Notes: a model not told the origin generated them from the letters alone. Shown: positions 13,250 through 26,621, counted from the stretch's first letter. The stretch: 64,000 nucleotides of DNA from Gleditsia sinensis (GCA_037074535.1 CM073464.1:56161370-56225369), one strand, 5' to 3'. Translations and numbers: made by a program.

Positions 13250-14709
13250 CTAAAAAAGGAGATTCAGCTCACACTTTCTAAAGGTCTCATGTAGGTCAAA
13301 AGTTTTCTCTTTCATCCTATTTTCTTTAAGAGCTTCAGGAAAGGGAGGCACTGGTTCATATTCAAATAGAGGTGAAAACTTACCTTTTGGATGCTTACCT
13401 TCCATGGTTGCTTTATTTTTTTCTTCTTCTTGCTCAATTTCTACATGTACCTCTTGTATTGGAATCTCTATCTCTTTATCACTTTGAAACTTGATGGCAC
13501 TTACATTTTCCCTTTCATTCACCATAGTTTGAGAGGGCAACTTACCTAAATTTTGAGCGTCTAACCAGCTAATTATGGTTGCTTATTGGCCCATTTGATT
13601 TACCAGGTTCTAGATATTAGAGCTTGTCTCTTGTTGAAATTTCTTTGATTCATGTCCAAGAGATTTAACAAGTTCTTCTAAAGAACTACCTACATGGGAA
13701 TACTAAGATGTAGTCTGTCTGGGATAATAGGCATGTTGGTTATGATGAAAATTTGTAAAATTTTGTCCTGCACACTTATTTTGTGCATTTCCATACCTGA
13801 AGTTAAGAAGATCATTTCATCTAGGATTATATGTATTAGAGTAGGGAGCATACCTTTTTTGTTATCCAAGGAAACCATCTACAACATTAGTTTGTTAGTT
13901 GGATTCTTCTTGAAGTATAGGGCACATATCAATTAGGTGTCCCATTACTGAATAAATTTCACAAACTTTAAATAGTTGAGGTGTACCTATAACAATTTGA
14001 CGTACAAGAGAAGTAAGTTTAGACATTCATTGCTGAAGGGAAGAAGTACTTACCGCATGGGCATGTCGAATTAGGGAATCATACCTAATGCCAAATTGTT
14101 GAGAGTTAGCAGCCATATTTAACATAAGGATTCTAGCTTCTTCAGGAGTTTTATTTACTAATGTTCCTTCACTAGCTGCATGTATCATACTCTTGTCACC
14201 TTGCAAAAGTCCTTCATAAAAATACTAGATTAGTAACTGCTCACTAATGTGATGACATGGGCAGCTTGCATAAAGCTTTTTAAACCTCTCCTAATACTCA
14301 TAAAGAGTCACTCCATGTAATTGCCTAATGTCGCATATTTCTTTTCTTATATTTACAGTTATAGATTTAGGGAAATATCTCTCTAAAAAAACTTGTTCAT
14401 CTCATTCCACGTAGTGATAGTGCCAGATGGTAAATAATATAGCCAATCTTTGGTTGAATCTCTTAAAAAAAGGAAAAACACTGAGTTTAATTTGTTCTTC
14501 AGTTACTCTAGAGGGCATTATGCTAGTACATGCTATAAGTTCTTGTGTGGGTCTTCACCTGCAAGACCATGAAAATTGGGAAAGAGATGAATCAATCTAG
14601 ATTTTAATTCAAAATTAATATTTTCATCAAGAGTAGAAAACGTAATGCATAAAGGATGTTGGTGTAGATCTGGAGCTATAAACTCCTTCAAAGTAGGGCG
14701 CCTAGCCAT
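13250..14709 (-). pseudogene. Athila/Tat-like gag, broken
   Basis: The start MARRPTLKEFIAPD is at 14709. The N-terminus (NFELKSRLIHL, then FHGLAGEDPHKN) matches Athila-lineage gag. After about 60 codons the frame is lost, and recognisable pieces follow in different frames: LSVFFLFLRDSTKDWLYYLP, KYFPKSITVNIRKEI, CPCHHISEQLLIQYFYEGL and NSQQFG. The C-terminal piece at 13540-13250 ends in VPPFPEALKENR and TFDLHETFRKCELN, the conserved stretch just before protease. At least three frameshifts or stops are present. An in-frame extension upstream of 14709 is leader and LTR text. Confidence 0.85.
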
Positions 14710-14864
14710 GATTACTTCCTCCTTCTCTTGATCAATCTCCTCTTGGATTTCTCTTCTATGCATGTATATATATTTTCCAATAATTGAATTGTATTGCAGA
14801 TTCTGAGAATTAGCATAACGATTCACATGCATCAAAGTAAAAATTACAAAAGGTAATGGACCTA

Positions 14865-14884
14865 GATCCTCGACAACAAAGCCA
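14865..14884 (-). other. Decayed primer binding site, tRNA-Asp type
   Basis: On the minus strand this reads TGGCTTTGTTGTCGAGGATC, which aligns to the tRNA-Asp-complementary site of Athila/Tat elements (TGGCGCCGTTGCCGGGGATC) with five differences. Four are C-to-T or G-to-A changes, as expected from deamination of methylated cytosine. Its place between LTR end and gag fits a primer site. Confidence 0.65.
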
Positions 14885-14892
14885 AAATTTTG

Positions 14893-15690
14893 TGAATATT
14901 GTTGTAGGTACACCAAATATAATAAATACCTTACCTTAAAACTAGTAGTGGGAGTAAGGGTTGATCCCACAGAGACTGGTATTACCCTTTCTGAGTAAAA
15001 TATAAGGGTGGTTGAAATCTATAAGAAAATTATTAAAGTAAAAAGCGAATAATCATAATAAAATAAAGAGTGATTAATAATGAGAGAGTTGATTTCGATT
15101 GATATCCACCATCAAGGAATTGCATTGATCATTGCCAATATAATCAATCTTAATTTGAGCATTTACCATTGGGATATTATCCTTGTTCCTTCTTAAGTTT
15201 ATTCAATTGATGATGATTACCTTAATGAATCCTAATTAATAGTTAACCTTTAGCACATCAGTAAAGTTTAACGTATTAACCGCATGATGAATTAGAGAAA
15301 CTTGTAGAGTTAAACAAACATAGACACATTAGTTGTATTTAATTTAGTTAATCATTCATCATACGTTTACAAAATTATAATTCAAAATTATTAATTCTAT
15401 TTGCCTCTTAAATCACAATATTGAAAACTTTGTTCAATATATGATTCAGTAGTAGATAAAAACAAACAATATACTAGTAGGCCTTCTTAGCAATTATATG
15501 AATAATCATGACAAAGAAGAGCATATGAATAATCAATACTTAATTAAAATTAAAATAATAAACTCAAATTTAAATCTCACAATGTGTAAAAGATCCTTGA
15601 GGTTTCAATCTACCTCAACCAACAAAAAGAAAATTAGTGGCGTAGGGTCATAAGAGAATCTAAGAAAAGAGAAAAAAAAGAAACTTAACA
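14893..15690 (-). repeat. Truncated 5' LTR, family D type
   Basis: This is the R/U5 half of a D-type LTR on the minus strand. Its text is the reverse complement of the second half of the LTR at 15955-17351, including TTTAGATTTTCTTATGGCCC-like text and the U5 signal 'GGGATCAACCCTTACTCCCAC'. The upstream half is missing. It joins family C LTR sequence at about 15690, so a deletion or rearrangement has removed both ends. Confidence 0.75.
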
Positions 15691-15954
15691 AATTTATCAC
15701 ATAGAAAATTACATTTCAAAAGTACATTCATATGGGACCCACATTTCAAATATTCTCAGTTCAAATCACATTCAGATATCCAAAATCATATGTAGTATGG
15801 TATGATCATTATTTAAATATTGTTATGCATTAAAATATTTCTCATAAAAACATTAGGAGGATCCCATATCATAACCACCATATCAGAGTTCAAGCCCTTC
15901 CGTACTTTGGTGGTATAGGATTTGCCTAAACTTAACATCCAGTTAAGGTTTGCC
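15691..15954 (-). repeat. Family C LTR fragment C0, left part
   Basis: It aligns with 19205-19460 of LTR C1 (same ATATGGGACC, AGGAGGATCCCAT and TTTGGTGGTATAGGATTTGCC text). It is the same LTR as 17352-18772, split by the D LTR. Confidence 0.75.
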
Positions 15955-17351
15955 TGACATGCTATAAATTAAGCATGTATTTAGCATATTTTATGTTACT
16001 TTTTATTTTATTTAAATAGTGAATAAATAGGATTTAATTAATTTTTGTGTTTTATGTTTTAGGAATAATAAAGATGAAAAGAAGAGAAAAATAGAGAGAA
16101 AATAATGAAAAATGCTGATTTCTGACCTTTCATCGCTAATGGAGGCATATCTCGCTCATTTGAGCTCCGATCGAGGTGATTCCAGCGGCTATGGAAAGAA
16201 GAAACATAGGGCTACAATTTTCGTGTTCAAAACTTTGGCAAAATCTAGAATTTTTTAGGTGCTGTGGTGCTCGCAAGTTAGCGCCGCAGCGGCCCATCAT
16301 GGCTAGTCCGTAGTGCTGCGGCGCCCCTCCCCAGGAACCATAGAGTGCCACGGTGCTGACTGAGGGTGCTGCGGCGCCCCGTGACATATTTTCCGTTGCG
16401 CCGCTGTACAAACTTGCTGATTTTGCGATTTTAGGTCTTTTTCACTCAAATTGAAGGTCGATGGACTAGGATTTTACCTAAATACATTCCTACTTTGATT
16501 AAGAGGAGGGAATCTATAAAAAGAGAGGAAAGCAAGCAGAGAAGGATCCAATCCTTCATCCAAGTTCTTCAATTCTTCTTTAGATTTTCTTATGGCCCTG
16601 CGTGGCTAGTTCTTTTTAGTTGGTTGAGGTAGGTTGAAACCTCAAGGGATTTTCATACATTGTGAGATTTGGATTTGTTTTTGTTATTTCAATTTGAATT
16701 GAGTATTGATTACTCATATGTTCTTCTTCTTAATGATTATGCATATGATTGCTAGGAGGCCTACTAGTATATTGTCTGTCTTAATCTATCGCTGAATTGT
16801 GTTTTGAACAAAGTCTTCAATTCTGCAATTCATGAGGCAAATAGGTTTGAGGATTTTGGATTATAAATCATTGAACCTATGATGAATGATTAACTAAATT
16901 AGATATAGCCGATGTGCTTATATTTGTTTAGCTCTGTCAGTTTCTCTAGTTCTTCATGCGGTTAACAAGTTATGCTTTACCGATGTGCTAAAGGATTGCT
17001 TGTTAATTAGGGTTTAATTAGTGTGATTGTCATTAATTTGCTAGGCTTAAGGAGGAATAGGGTTAGAACCCCAATGATAGATATTCAATTACAAATTGAT
17101 TATGTTGTCAATGATCAATGTAATCCCTTGACGGTGGATATCAACCGAAACCAACGTTTTTATCATTAATCACTCTCTCTTAATTACTTTAGTTATTGTT
17201 CGCTTAGTTTTATTTGCAATTATCAATCCCCCATTTCTCAATCACATAAGGTAATATTAGTCTCTATGGAATCGACCCTTACTCTTACTACTACAGGTTA
17301 GTTTTGAGGTAAGGTATTAATTTGGGTGTGCAATTTTCCAAGTACACATCA
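15955..17351 (+). repeat. LTR of family D (isolated)
   Basis: It starts TGACATGCTATAAATTAAGC, as does the LTR at 54141, and carries the U5 signal 'CTATGGAATCGACCC' near 17265. Neither a primer site nor an internal region follows, so it stands alone. No target duplication is found. About 60 bp of C LTR is missing at the insertion point, and the last 20 bases (TTCCAAGTACACATCA) can also be read as C LTR text, so the right end could be as early as about 17331. Confidence 0.75.
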
Positions 17352-18772
17352 AGGGAGGGCAAATCACATATCATATAGTCAGCATCTCGCCCAAATAAAA
17401 GGCATTCTACTTTCCTTCACATATCATATCCCGGGTGTTGGCCGTCACACGAGGCTAGCACCACCCTTGCTAGCTGAGGTGTGAAGGTGCATCAAGGCTA
17501 ACATCACCTGTTGTTAGCAAACAGTGTTTTCAATAGGATTCCTCTACAGAAAATATCATATACACATATGCCATATCATTGAAAATAGAGCTTTCAATAT
17601 AATACAGAATCTCAGTCTCAATACAGATTAATAAGATTCCTCCACAGAAATTATCATTTACAAATATACCATATCATTTAAAATAGAGCTTTCAGTATAT
17701 TACAAATTTTTTGTCTCAATATAGCTCATCTATCATAAACTTCCTAGTCATGGTTCATCACATATGCATACCATTTTTCCAAGGCAATCTTATAGCTTTA
17801 TAGATCAATACATGTGAATAAAATATTCAATTTCTATACTATTAAGAAAAGTATGCAAAATAACATTTTAAATGGCTTTAAAATCATTATACAAAACTAT
17901 ACTCTTCTTGAACAATATGCTAGTTAGCAAATAAATCAGGCAATTTAATCAATTTCAGAGACATATAACAATATAAATAACTTGTAAACAAAACTAATTA
18001 TACATTTAAAGTTCAAGAAGAGCATAGTGTAAGTCATAGAAAGAATTATCTACTCACAAGGTAAAGGCCCCAGATTAGACAGCCCTAAAATGCACTTTTT
18101 CAATCCAAGTGTGACCAAATAGACCTCAAAAATGATTTTAAAGGCTCTAAAAACCTAAGCAATGACTTCGGGAGCTCGGTCAATATTGGTCAACTGATGG
18201 AGCACTATTCACAACGTTGGAATCACTATTCATGCCGGCTAAAACATTGTTCACACACTGTTTAGGGCACTGTTCACGCAGATAAAAATACTATTCATAG
18301 TTACTGTTCACCGAACAACAAATTGCCAAATTAGAGCACCAAATCATGTTGTTTGATTTTGAAATTTATCATACAACCAATACTCTATATCCTTAACAAA
18401 ATCCTTAACTTGGAAACTACAATAACCAGTGTTTTAGAAACATTACCTATGCGTTAATATTCATGATTTTCCAGCGAGCTTCCGACAAACTTCTAGCAAA
18501 ATTGATCGGTGTGTTTTAAAGCTCTCGTCGCCACGAGTACAACGGTACCTCTAGCATTTTAAATGAATGTCTAGATTGGGAGATATCTTAAAAAGAAGTT
18601 GAAAAGCATAGGTAGAGAAAGAGGAAGATTGAAATTTCCTCTTGCTACCTAAGCCTCTTTCGCCTTATTCATTTCTATTTTTTTAACTTATTATTATTAT
18701 TTAATATTTGAATATTTGAGATTTATTATATATATATATATATACATATAAATATTGTTTTTCATCCTAAAG
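17352..18772 (-). repeat. Family C LTR fragment C0, right part
   Basis: This is homologous to 19510-20750 in C1. It holds the GC-richer box with CACGAGGCTAGCACCACC (about 17430-17500) and a cluster of ACTATTCA/ACTGTTCAC motifs at 18200-18320. It stops at 18772, where the end of LTR C1 begins, so the C1 element inserted into this LTR. Confidence 0.75.
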
Positions 18773-21388
18773 TGTCACGCCCCTAATCTTAGGGCACGTG
18801 AAACATGTATACCATGAACATATATTTTCCATAAATATGAATATACCAATCATTTATCATGGAAACATATACATATAGCTTCTCCCATACATATACCATA
18901 TACAAAAAAAGTCCATAAACATCAGAGTAACAATAGAAGCAGGAATCCTGCCTATGGCATATAAAGCATACTCTAGAGTACAAGTACAATATAAATCAAA
19001 ATCTACGAGCCTTGAAAACAAAGTAGGCTCACCTAGAGATCATGTCGTCTAACTGGTCAACTATTTGAAGGAGAAGGACCAAACTCTATATCCTTATCTG
19101 AAAAAAAATGTAGAAATATCGTGTAGTGAGTTTGACAACTCAATGAACAGATCATACCTCCTATGACCTCTTAGATCAACATATTGATGTACTCATATTT
19201 TAAAATTTATCACAGAAAATATAGTTCAGAAGTACATCCATATAGGACTTGTATTTCAAATATTCTCAGTTCAAATCACATTTAGATATTCAAAATCATA
19301 TGCAATACGGTATGATCATTATTCAAATATTGAATGCATCAAAACATTTCACATGAAAACATTAGGAGGATCCCATCTCAGAACCGTCATATCGGAGTTC
19401 AAGCCTTTCCGTATTTTGTTGGTGTAGGATTTGCCTTTACTTAGCATCCTAGCTAAGGTTTGCCTTACTATCATTCAAGAGGACACGCGAAGGGACTCTA
19501 ATATGAGTATTTCCCAAGCACACAGTAAGGGAAGGCAAATCACATCTCATATAGTTGGCATCTCATCCAAATAAGAGGCATTCCGCTCTCTATCACATAT
19601 CATATCCCGTGTGTTGGCCGTCACATGAGGCTAGCACTACCCCTACTAGTTAAGGTGTCAAGGTGCACCAGAGCTAACATTATCTGTTGTTAGCAAATAG
19701 TGTTTTCAATATAATTCCTCCACAGAAAATATCATATGCACATATGCCATATCATTCAAAATAGAGCTTTCAGTATAATACAGAATCTCAATCTCAATAC
19801 AGATCAATTGTCATAAATTGCCCATTCAGGGTTTATCACATATACATGCCCTTTCTCGAGTCAATCATATAGCTTTATAAATCAATGCCACATGCATAAA
19901 TATTCACTTTATCATTTAATGAAAAATACATGTGAAATCAGATATACCATGAGTTTAGAAATCCATTTTCAAAACTATACTCTTTTTGAACTATATTCTA
20001 AATTATCAGCAATTCAAATAATTTTAATGTATTTCAGGAACATATAAAAGTGTAAATATCTTATAAACATAATCATATACTCATTTAAAGATAAAGAAGT
20101 GTATAGGGCAAGTCATAGAAAGAATCATCTATTCACAAGGTAAGGGCTCCAGATTGGACAGCCCCAAAATGCATTTTTTCAATCCATATTTGAATAAACA
20201 GACTTCAAAAATGTGTCTGGAGGATCCAAAAATAAAAAAAATGACTCTGGGAACTTGGGCACTATTCATGGCCGAAAACTATTGTACATGCCGAAGAAAT
20301 CACTATTCACGAAGAACAAAAAGTTGTCAGATTGCTGAAAAATTTCATATCCTAAGGTTTATCTAGCTCCTGAATCCATTTACGGTGTCATATTTTTAAT
20401 TTGAGGTCTCTAAATAGAAGTTTCAAAACTTACTTTTTTTCTAAGATTTTCTACTTCCAATCTGCGGCGATTCTACCACTGATTAGAAAAATTGTTTGGT
20501 CAAAATCGTAGTACTCTTTGTCCTCAATCCAGTGATACCCTTAGTTTTAAGATCGAAAGCTTGTAGATACTCCAGATCTAAAGAGAAAATATAAATATTA
20601 CTGTTCATACTATTCATCAAAGTTTTCCTTCCTCTCAGTTTTCGTCTCCCCTCCCCGTTTTCTGTTATCTATTATTTATTATTATTATTATTTAATAATT
20701 AAATATTTATAATTATTTTTATTTTATTTTATATATATTCATATAAATACTGTTTTCATCTTAAAACGTCCCAAATTTTTTTAAAAATTTATATTATTGC
20801 AAAAATTTAGTTGCAATATCAAATCAAGGCTTTTCTTGATAAAATTTTAATAAAACAAATAAAAAAAATAAATATCTTTATGTATAATTAAAGAAAGAAT
20901 ATTTTTAAAAATAAAAACAATTTAGTAGAGGTCAATATAATTATTTTAAGCAAAAAAAATAATTATTTTAATTAAAAGTATACTTGCTTTTAGCAAAACA
21001 TAATCATTTTTTTAAAATAAAAATATATTTGTTTATAGCAAAACATTATTATTTAAAAAAAAATTACGGGATATTACATAAAACATCCCAAAAATTTCTA
21101 AAAATTATATACTTGGAAAAATTTAGTTGCACTTTTAAATCATGACTTTTCTTGATAAAAATTTTAATAAAACAAATCACAAAATAAAATATCTTTATGC
21201 ATAATAAAAGAAATAATATTTGTAAAAATAAAACAAAAATTTATTAGAGGCAAAATAAATTATTTTAAGGAAAACAAAAATCATTTTAATTAAAAGTATA
21301 TTTTCTTTTAGCAAAACATGCATAACCATTTAAAAAAAATACTTGTTTATAATAAAATATTATTATTTGAAAACTATAGGATATTACA
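18773..21388 (-). repeat. 3' LTR of a family C chromovirus (C1)
   Basis: On the minus strand it starts TGTAATATCCTATAG at 21388, directly after a polypurine tract, and ends GGGGCGTGACA at 18773. It is about 2.6 kb. It carries the CACATGAGGCTAGCACTACC box (about 19620), the ACTATTCA motif cluster (about 20240-20310) and long AT-rich tracts toward its start. The boundary is fixed by comparison with the solo C LTR at 54809, which ends in the same GGGGCGTGACA. Confidence 0.85.
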
Positions 21389-21870
21389 TTCTTCCCCCTT
21401 AAGAAATTTGTTCCCTGAATTTCAAACCATCCTATCATAAGTAGAGAATGAGGCAAAGGCATAAATTACAGTTATTAACTTCACTATTCAAACTATTGGG
21501 GATATCTCTTTTGTATATCGTCTTTACTTTCTAAGAAGTCTCTTCACTTTAGTGATTTTGTCATATAACCTTAACCATATGAATTTCCTTTAACCATAAG
21601 TTCTTCAAGAATATTTGGTTACCAATTGATAATTTCTAGTGCTCAACATTCACAGTCCTTATACACTTTTGGCTTGTATTGAGTTGTTTGTATTCTTTTC
21701 CTAATCAATTTCACTTTATTACAGGCGAATTCTGCTAATAAATCTCCCACCAAACTTGAAGACATATGCTTAAAGTATGCTCTCCAAACTAGCATAATCG
21801 ATTTAGGTTAGTCATATTCTATCCATTGCATGTTATTTGAAATTAGATTCCAAAAGTTTAACTTTACTTT
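21389..21870 (-). pseudogene. Chromovirus integrase C-terminal tail and polypurine tract (element C1)
   Basis: The minus strand shows degraded text for the end of a chromovirus polyprotein, including KDDIQKRYPQ (the 'W..EEDMQKRYPQLF' type ending), then AACAAATTTCTTAAGGGGGAAG before the LTR. Stops are frequent. The same tail occurs at 23020-23395 and on the plus strand at 47100-47300. A stretch of about 105 bp near 21610-21724 is absent from the 23-kb copy. Confidence 0.7.
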
Positions 21871-23019
21871 ACTTAAATAAGGTAATTTAATCCATTTTAG
21901 AAACATATAACAGTATAAATAACTTGTAAATATAACCAATTATACATTTAAAGTTGAAGAAGAGCATAGTGTAACTCATAGAAAGACTTATTTACTCACA
22001 AGGTAAGGGTCACAGATTAGACAACCTCAAAATGCACTTTTCCAATTCAAGTGTGACCAAATAGACCTAAAAAAAGAGTCTGAAGGGTCTAAAAACCTAA
22101 GAAATGACTCTAAGAGCTCGGTCAACGCCGGTCAACTGATGGGGCACTCTTTATGCCAAAAATACTATTCACATCGGCTGAAAATCACTATTCACACCGG
22201 CTAAAAACATTATTCGGGCACTGTTCACGCAGATAAAAATATTGTTCATCGAAGAACAATTTGCAAAATTAGAGCACCAAATCATGTTGTTTGACCGTGA
22301 AATTTATCAGACAACCAATTCTCTATATCCTTAACAAAATCTCTAACTTGGAAGCTCGAAAAATCATAAAAAAATCTAGTCTTTTAGAAACATTACCTAT
22401 GCGTTACTATTCACAATTTCTCGACAAGCTTCCAGCAAAATTAATCAGTGGGTTTTGAAGTTCTCGTCACTACGAGTCCAACGGTACCTCCAGCATCTCA
22501 AATGGATGTCGAGATTGGGATATATCTTAAAGAGAAGTTGAGAAGCATAGAGAGAGAAAGAGGATTATTGAAATTTCCTCCTACAGCCCGAGCCTCTTCT
22601 GCCTCATCCATTTGTTTGTTTTTTTTAACTTATTATTATTATTATTTAATAATTGAATATTTGAGATTTATTATACATGTATACATATAAATATTGTTTT
22701 TCATCCTAAAGCATCCCAAAAATTTCTAAGAATTTTTATTCTTACAAAACTTTAGTTGCTGTCTTAAATCATGACTTTTCTTGATAAAATTTTTAATAAA
22801 ACAAATCAGAAAATAAATTATCTTTATGCATAATAAAAGAAAGAATATTTCTAAAAATAAAACAAAAAATTATTATAGGTAAATTTTATTCTTTTAAGAA
22901 AAATAAAAATCATTTTAATTAAAAGTATATTTGCTTTCAGCAAAACATGTATAATCATTTTAAAAAATAATACTTGTTTATAGCAAAATATTATTATTTG
23001 AAAACTACAAGATATTACA
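21871..23019 (-). repeat. Partial family C LTR (C2), first half only
   Basis: It starts TGTAATATC at 23019 after its own polypurine tract and aligns to C1 until about 21875, where it runs straight into the integrase tail of C1. It contains an ACTATTCAC cluster (22140-22260). The arrangement of half LTR plus tail, then LTR, looks like a tandem duplication by unequal recombination. Confidence 0.7.
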
Positions 23020-23675
23020 TTCTTCCCCTTTAAGAAATTCGATCCCCGAATTTCAAACCATCTTGTCTCAAATAGGGAATGAAGTCAAGGCATAATTTAT
23101 AGTTATTAACTTCACTACTCAAGCTATTAGGGATATCTCTTTTGTGTATCATCTTTACTTTCTAAGAAGTCTCTTCACTTTAGTGATTTTGCCATATAAC
23201 CTTAACCATCGGGATTTTCTTCAACCATAAGTTCTTCAATTTATTATAGGTGAATCCTGTTAATAGATCTCCTACCAAACTCTAAGACATATGCTTGAAG
23301 TATGCTCTCCAATCTAGCATAATCAATTTAGGTTAGTCATATTCTATCTATTGCATGTTATTCCAAATTAGATTCCAAAAGTTTAACTTTACTTAACTCA
23401 ATCACCTATTAGGAGACCTACGGTGTTTCATGTAAAACCTCAAATGGTGCAATTTGTATATTGGCATGATAACTACTGATATGAACAAGTTCAACTAAGG
23501 ACAAATAATTTCTCCCAACTTCTACCAAAATTATATAAAGATACATGAAGCATAACTTCTAATGCGTAAACACATCATTTAGATTTACTATTAGCTATAC
23601 TATAATCTAACTAAGATCTTAAGGCTTCCTGAATAGCTCTCCTAAAACAATATATTCAATTTTCACTTACTGACT
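23020..23675 (-). pseudogene. Chromovirus integrase C-terminal region, degraded
   Basis: Minus-strand text shows SLVELVHISSYHANIQIAPF followed by EVLHETP, the recognisable 'EFAYNNSYHASIQMAPFEALYGR' block of Tekay-type integrase. Further on come KVKLLESNLE and a polyprotein end with KRDIP. The polypurine tract with AAGGGGAAGAA is at 23020-23032. The fragment is cut at 23675 by the LTR-like repeat F. Confidence 0.75.
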
Positions 23676-23949
23676 TGTAACATCCTAAGCCTCTAATAAA
23701 GTTAGATAAATCTAAGAATAAGTAAAAAAATACATATGACAAAGAATTAAAATACTTAGTTATGTAACAATAATGCATTTATAAAATAGGTGACATATAG
23801 TTAATCATGAATCATATAAATAAAATTATTAGGAGCATAATGGATGGGGAGAAGATACAAATACATTTTTAGACATTACTAATTTAGGATTAGTATTAAA
23901 TTAAGGCAATATAAAACAATTAAGGAGCTGGCAATTATCAACAAAAAAT

Positions 23950-24245
23950 TGCAGTCACTTTTCACCTACCAAAGCATGCCACATTGCCCATAAAGTTGTA
24001 GCCACATAACATGTCACATTGCCCACAAAATTGTAGCCACCTTGCACCTACCAAAGTATGCCACATTGCCCATAAAGTTACAGCCACATAGCATGCCACA
24101 TTGCCCACAAAATTGCAGCCACCTTGCACCTACCAAAGCATGCCACATTGCCTACAAAGTTGCAGCCACATAGCATGCTACAATGGCCACAAAACTTCAG
24201 CCACCTTGCACCTACCAAAGCATGCCACATAGCCATAAAAATTTT
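23950..24245 (+). repeat. Tandem repeat, about 82 bp unit
   Basis: The landmark CACCTACCAAAG recurs near 23962, 24045, 24127 and 24209, giving a period of about 82 bp. Each unit is itself two related halves of about 41 bp built around GCCACATTGCCCA and AGCCAC. Confidence 0.85.
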
Positions 24246-26551
24246 AGCCAAAATCAGCCAAGAAAAAATGCCACCTTTCAGTAAGGAAATCCTACCACAT
24301 AGCCATAATTATTTCAACAACAATCCAGCCAAGAAACAACCACCCACTTTAGCCATGTTTCTGCCCACAATTAGAAAAATAATACAAAAGCTGCTGCCCC
24401 ACACCATGCTCTACATTGTCACGCCCTCCCTGCAGAAACCACAAGGGAATCCTTACAAAAACACAAGGGAATCCCTACAAAACACAGCCTCATTTTCCCC
24501 TTGAGTGGTGGAAACCAGCAGCCATGAATCATGTTGTCTAGGTATTATTTTGGGCAGTAAATTCAAACCCCATTCCTTATGCAATCAGCACCCACGAGGG
24601 AGAGAGCACAGCCAGAAAAATTAGAGCCAAAGGTGGAGAGAAACCAAAAAAAACGTAGCTAACTTGCAAGGGAAACCAAGAGGAGAAGAAAGCTAAAATT
24701 TGAGAACCATATGAGCATTTCTACATAAGGTGAGTTTTCCCTCTTGAGGAAAGTTGGTTTGTAGTGAGTAAAGCTCATTTTGGGTTCTACATGGGTGATT
24801 CTTGAGCATGAGATGCAAGATGTTAAAGTTGAAAACATGGAACTCTAGTGGTAGGGAACAATCTTTGCCATCTAAATAACAAACATGCTGAAGCACCACA
24901 CATTTTGCACCTAAAATTTTTAGGCCCTGTGTTCTTCGAATGTTTGATTAGGTAAATGACCTTTAAATTTTCTAATATTTGGTGAGCAATGTATTGAAAT
25001 ATTGATAATCAATTCTGGAAATTTTAGTGATTTTTTAGAACCTACAAATTGGCCATTTACAATTAAAATAGTGCTGAGAACAATTTGTTGAACAGCTTAG
25101 GCTGTTGATGGAAATACTAAACATTGAAGGGGTTAGATATTGCATTTTAGTATGAAAATTATATGATATGTTACATGGATCCTATTTAAGGAACACACCA
25201 AAATTGAGAGAATTCTGGGTAGGATAAACCATATAATAAAATATGGAAATTTGGTGGGGCAGGAAGTGAGTCAGAACACATCAGAATTGGGGACAGCCAT
25301 AAAAGTGTGTTATTTGAGGGGTCAAATGAATAAGTTTACTTGAAATTTTTATGGTTATTATATAACATATCTAGAATGCTCCATATAAAATATCATGAAT
25401 TTTGAAGAAGTGTTACCAATCCAAAGTAATGGAAGACAGAATAGAAATGGAACTGAAACCAATATTCACTGTTCTGGATTATGGAGGTAGTTCTTGGGAT
25501 AAATTGAATATTTAACGGTTGAGAGACACACAAAATAAAATAGGCATGTAGAGGAACCTCCATGGAAAATTTTATAATTTTAGAGGACTTTTTGTCATAT
25601 TTAATAATAACTCCAAATCAGAACAGAATCATAATTTTGTTTTGGGGAGTAGAAGCTCTTAAACTATAGACTTATGATTTTAGGTGCTAATATGAATACA
25701 TTAACCAAAAGCTTTTATATGTTTTAGTTTGAGTTGCTGGTAGTAACATTGGCATCCTTGGAAAGAAAGTGATTGTGTAAGAATTGAGGTAGCTAACTTT
25801 TCCTTAAAACACTTTATGTTTATGAACTTGAATTTATCACCTGACTTTTATGCTTTGATGAATGATGGTCTAAAGATATGTTATGTATGCATTCTCAGAA
25901 ATTAAGGGATGCCCAATGTGTGACAAGTAAGCCCCATTTCCCCTACGTATTGGTCAATAATAGGAGATGCATAACCCTTTTGTAGGTATATGACTGCATT
26001 AGGTAAGTAGACCAAAATGTTATGGGTCCCTAGTGTGACCAAGATAATGTATGTATGCATGATCAGTGCTTATGTTTCAGTGAAATAAATTGAGATGTTT
26101 TAAGGAATGGAATGTATACTGTTTTTCTAAAAAAATTGCTAGCTATTGAGATTGTCATCTCATATTTTTATGTCCACATAATCACATTCCAGGTACTCCA
26201 GCAAGAAGTGAGCAACATGGGTCTCAAGGTTGACTCATCTGATTATGGATAAGGATTGCGTATTTTCTGGTTGTGTAATATATGTGGGATGGCTTACTTG
26301 AGTGCCAAGTCCCTTTTAGACAGCTTATAATATGATGTAAAATAAGTTATGGACTGTACACTTTCCTTTATGGCGTGAGAGCTTTTATGTTATAACTAAT
26401 GCATATCACTCCTAGTTAGTTGCCTATAAGGAAATGAAATTTGAAAATGCTTAGAATAGCCCGAAACACTTGTATACTTATCCAAGAAAGATAACTAACA
26501 ATATAAGTGAATAGGTGAATTTATAGGCTAGGTAGACATTGCTAGAAATTT

Positions 26552-26555
<4 letters not shown>

Positions 26556-26619
<64 letters not shown>
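26556..26619. repeat. (AT)n microsatellite
   Basis: An uninterrupted TA dinucleotide run of about 64 bp close to the 3' end of repeat F. Family A LTR copy A2 has a similar run near its 3' end. Confidence 0.98.

Positions 26620-26621
<2 letters not shown>

Noticed and set aside
24124..24504. 126-codon open frame
   Set aside because: It reads through the 82-bp tandem repeat and adjoining low-complexity text. No domain is visible and the same amino acid pattern repeats with the DNA period.
26556..26619. (AT)n run as a replication origin or matrix site
   Set aside because: It is a plain dinucleotide microsatellite. Similar runs occur at 32028-32093 and 61980-62006 near LTR ends, and nothing further supports a function.
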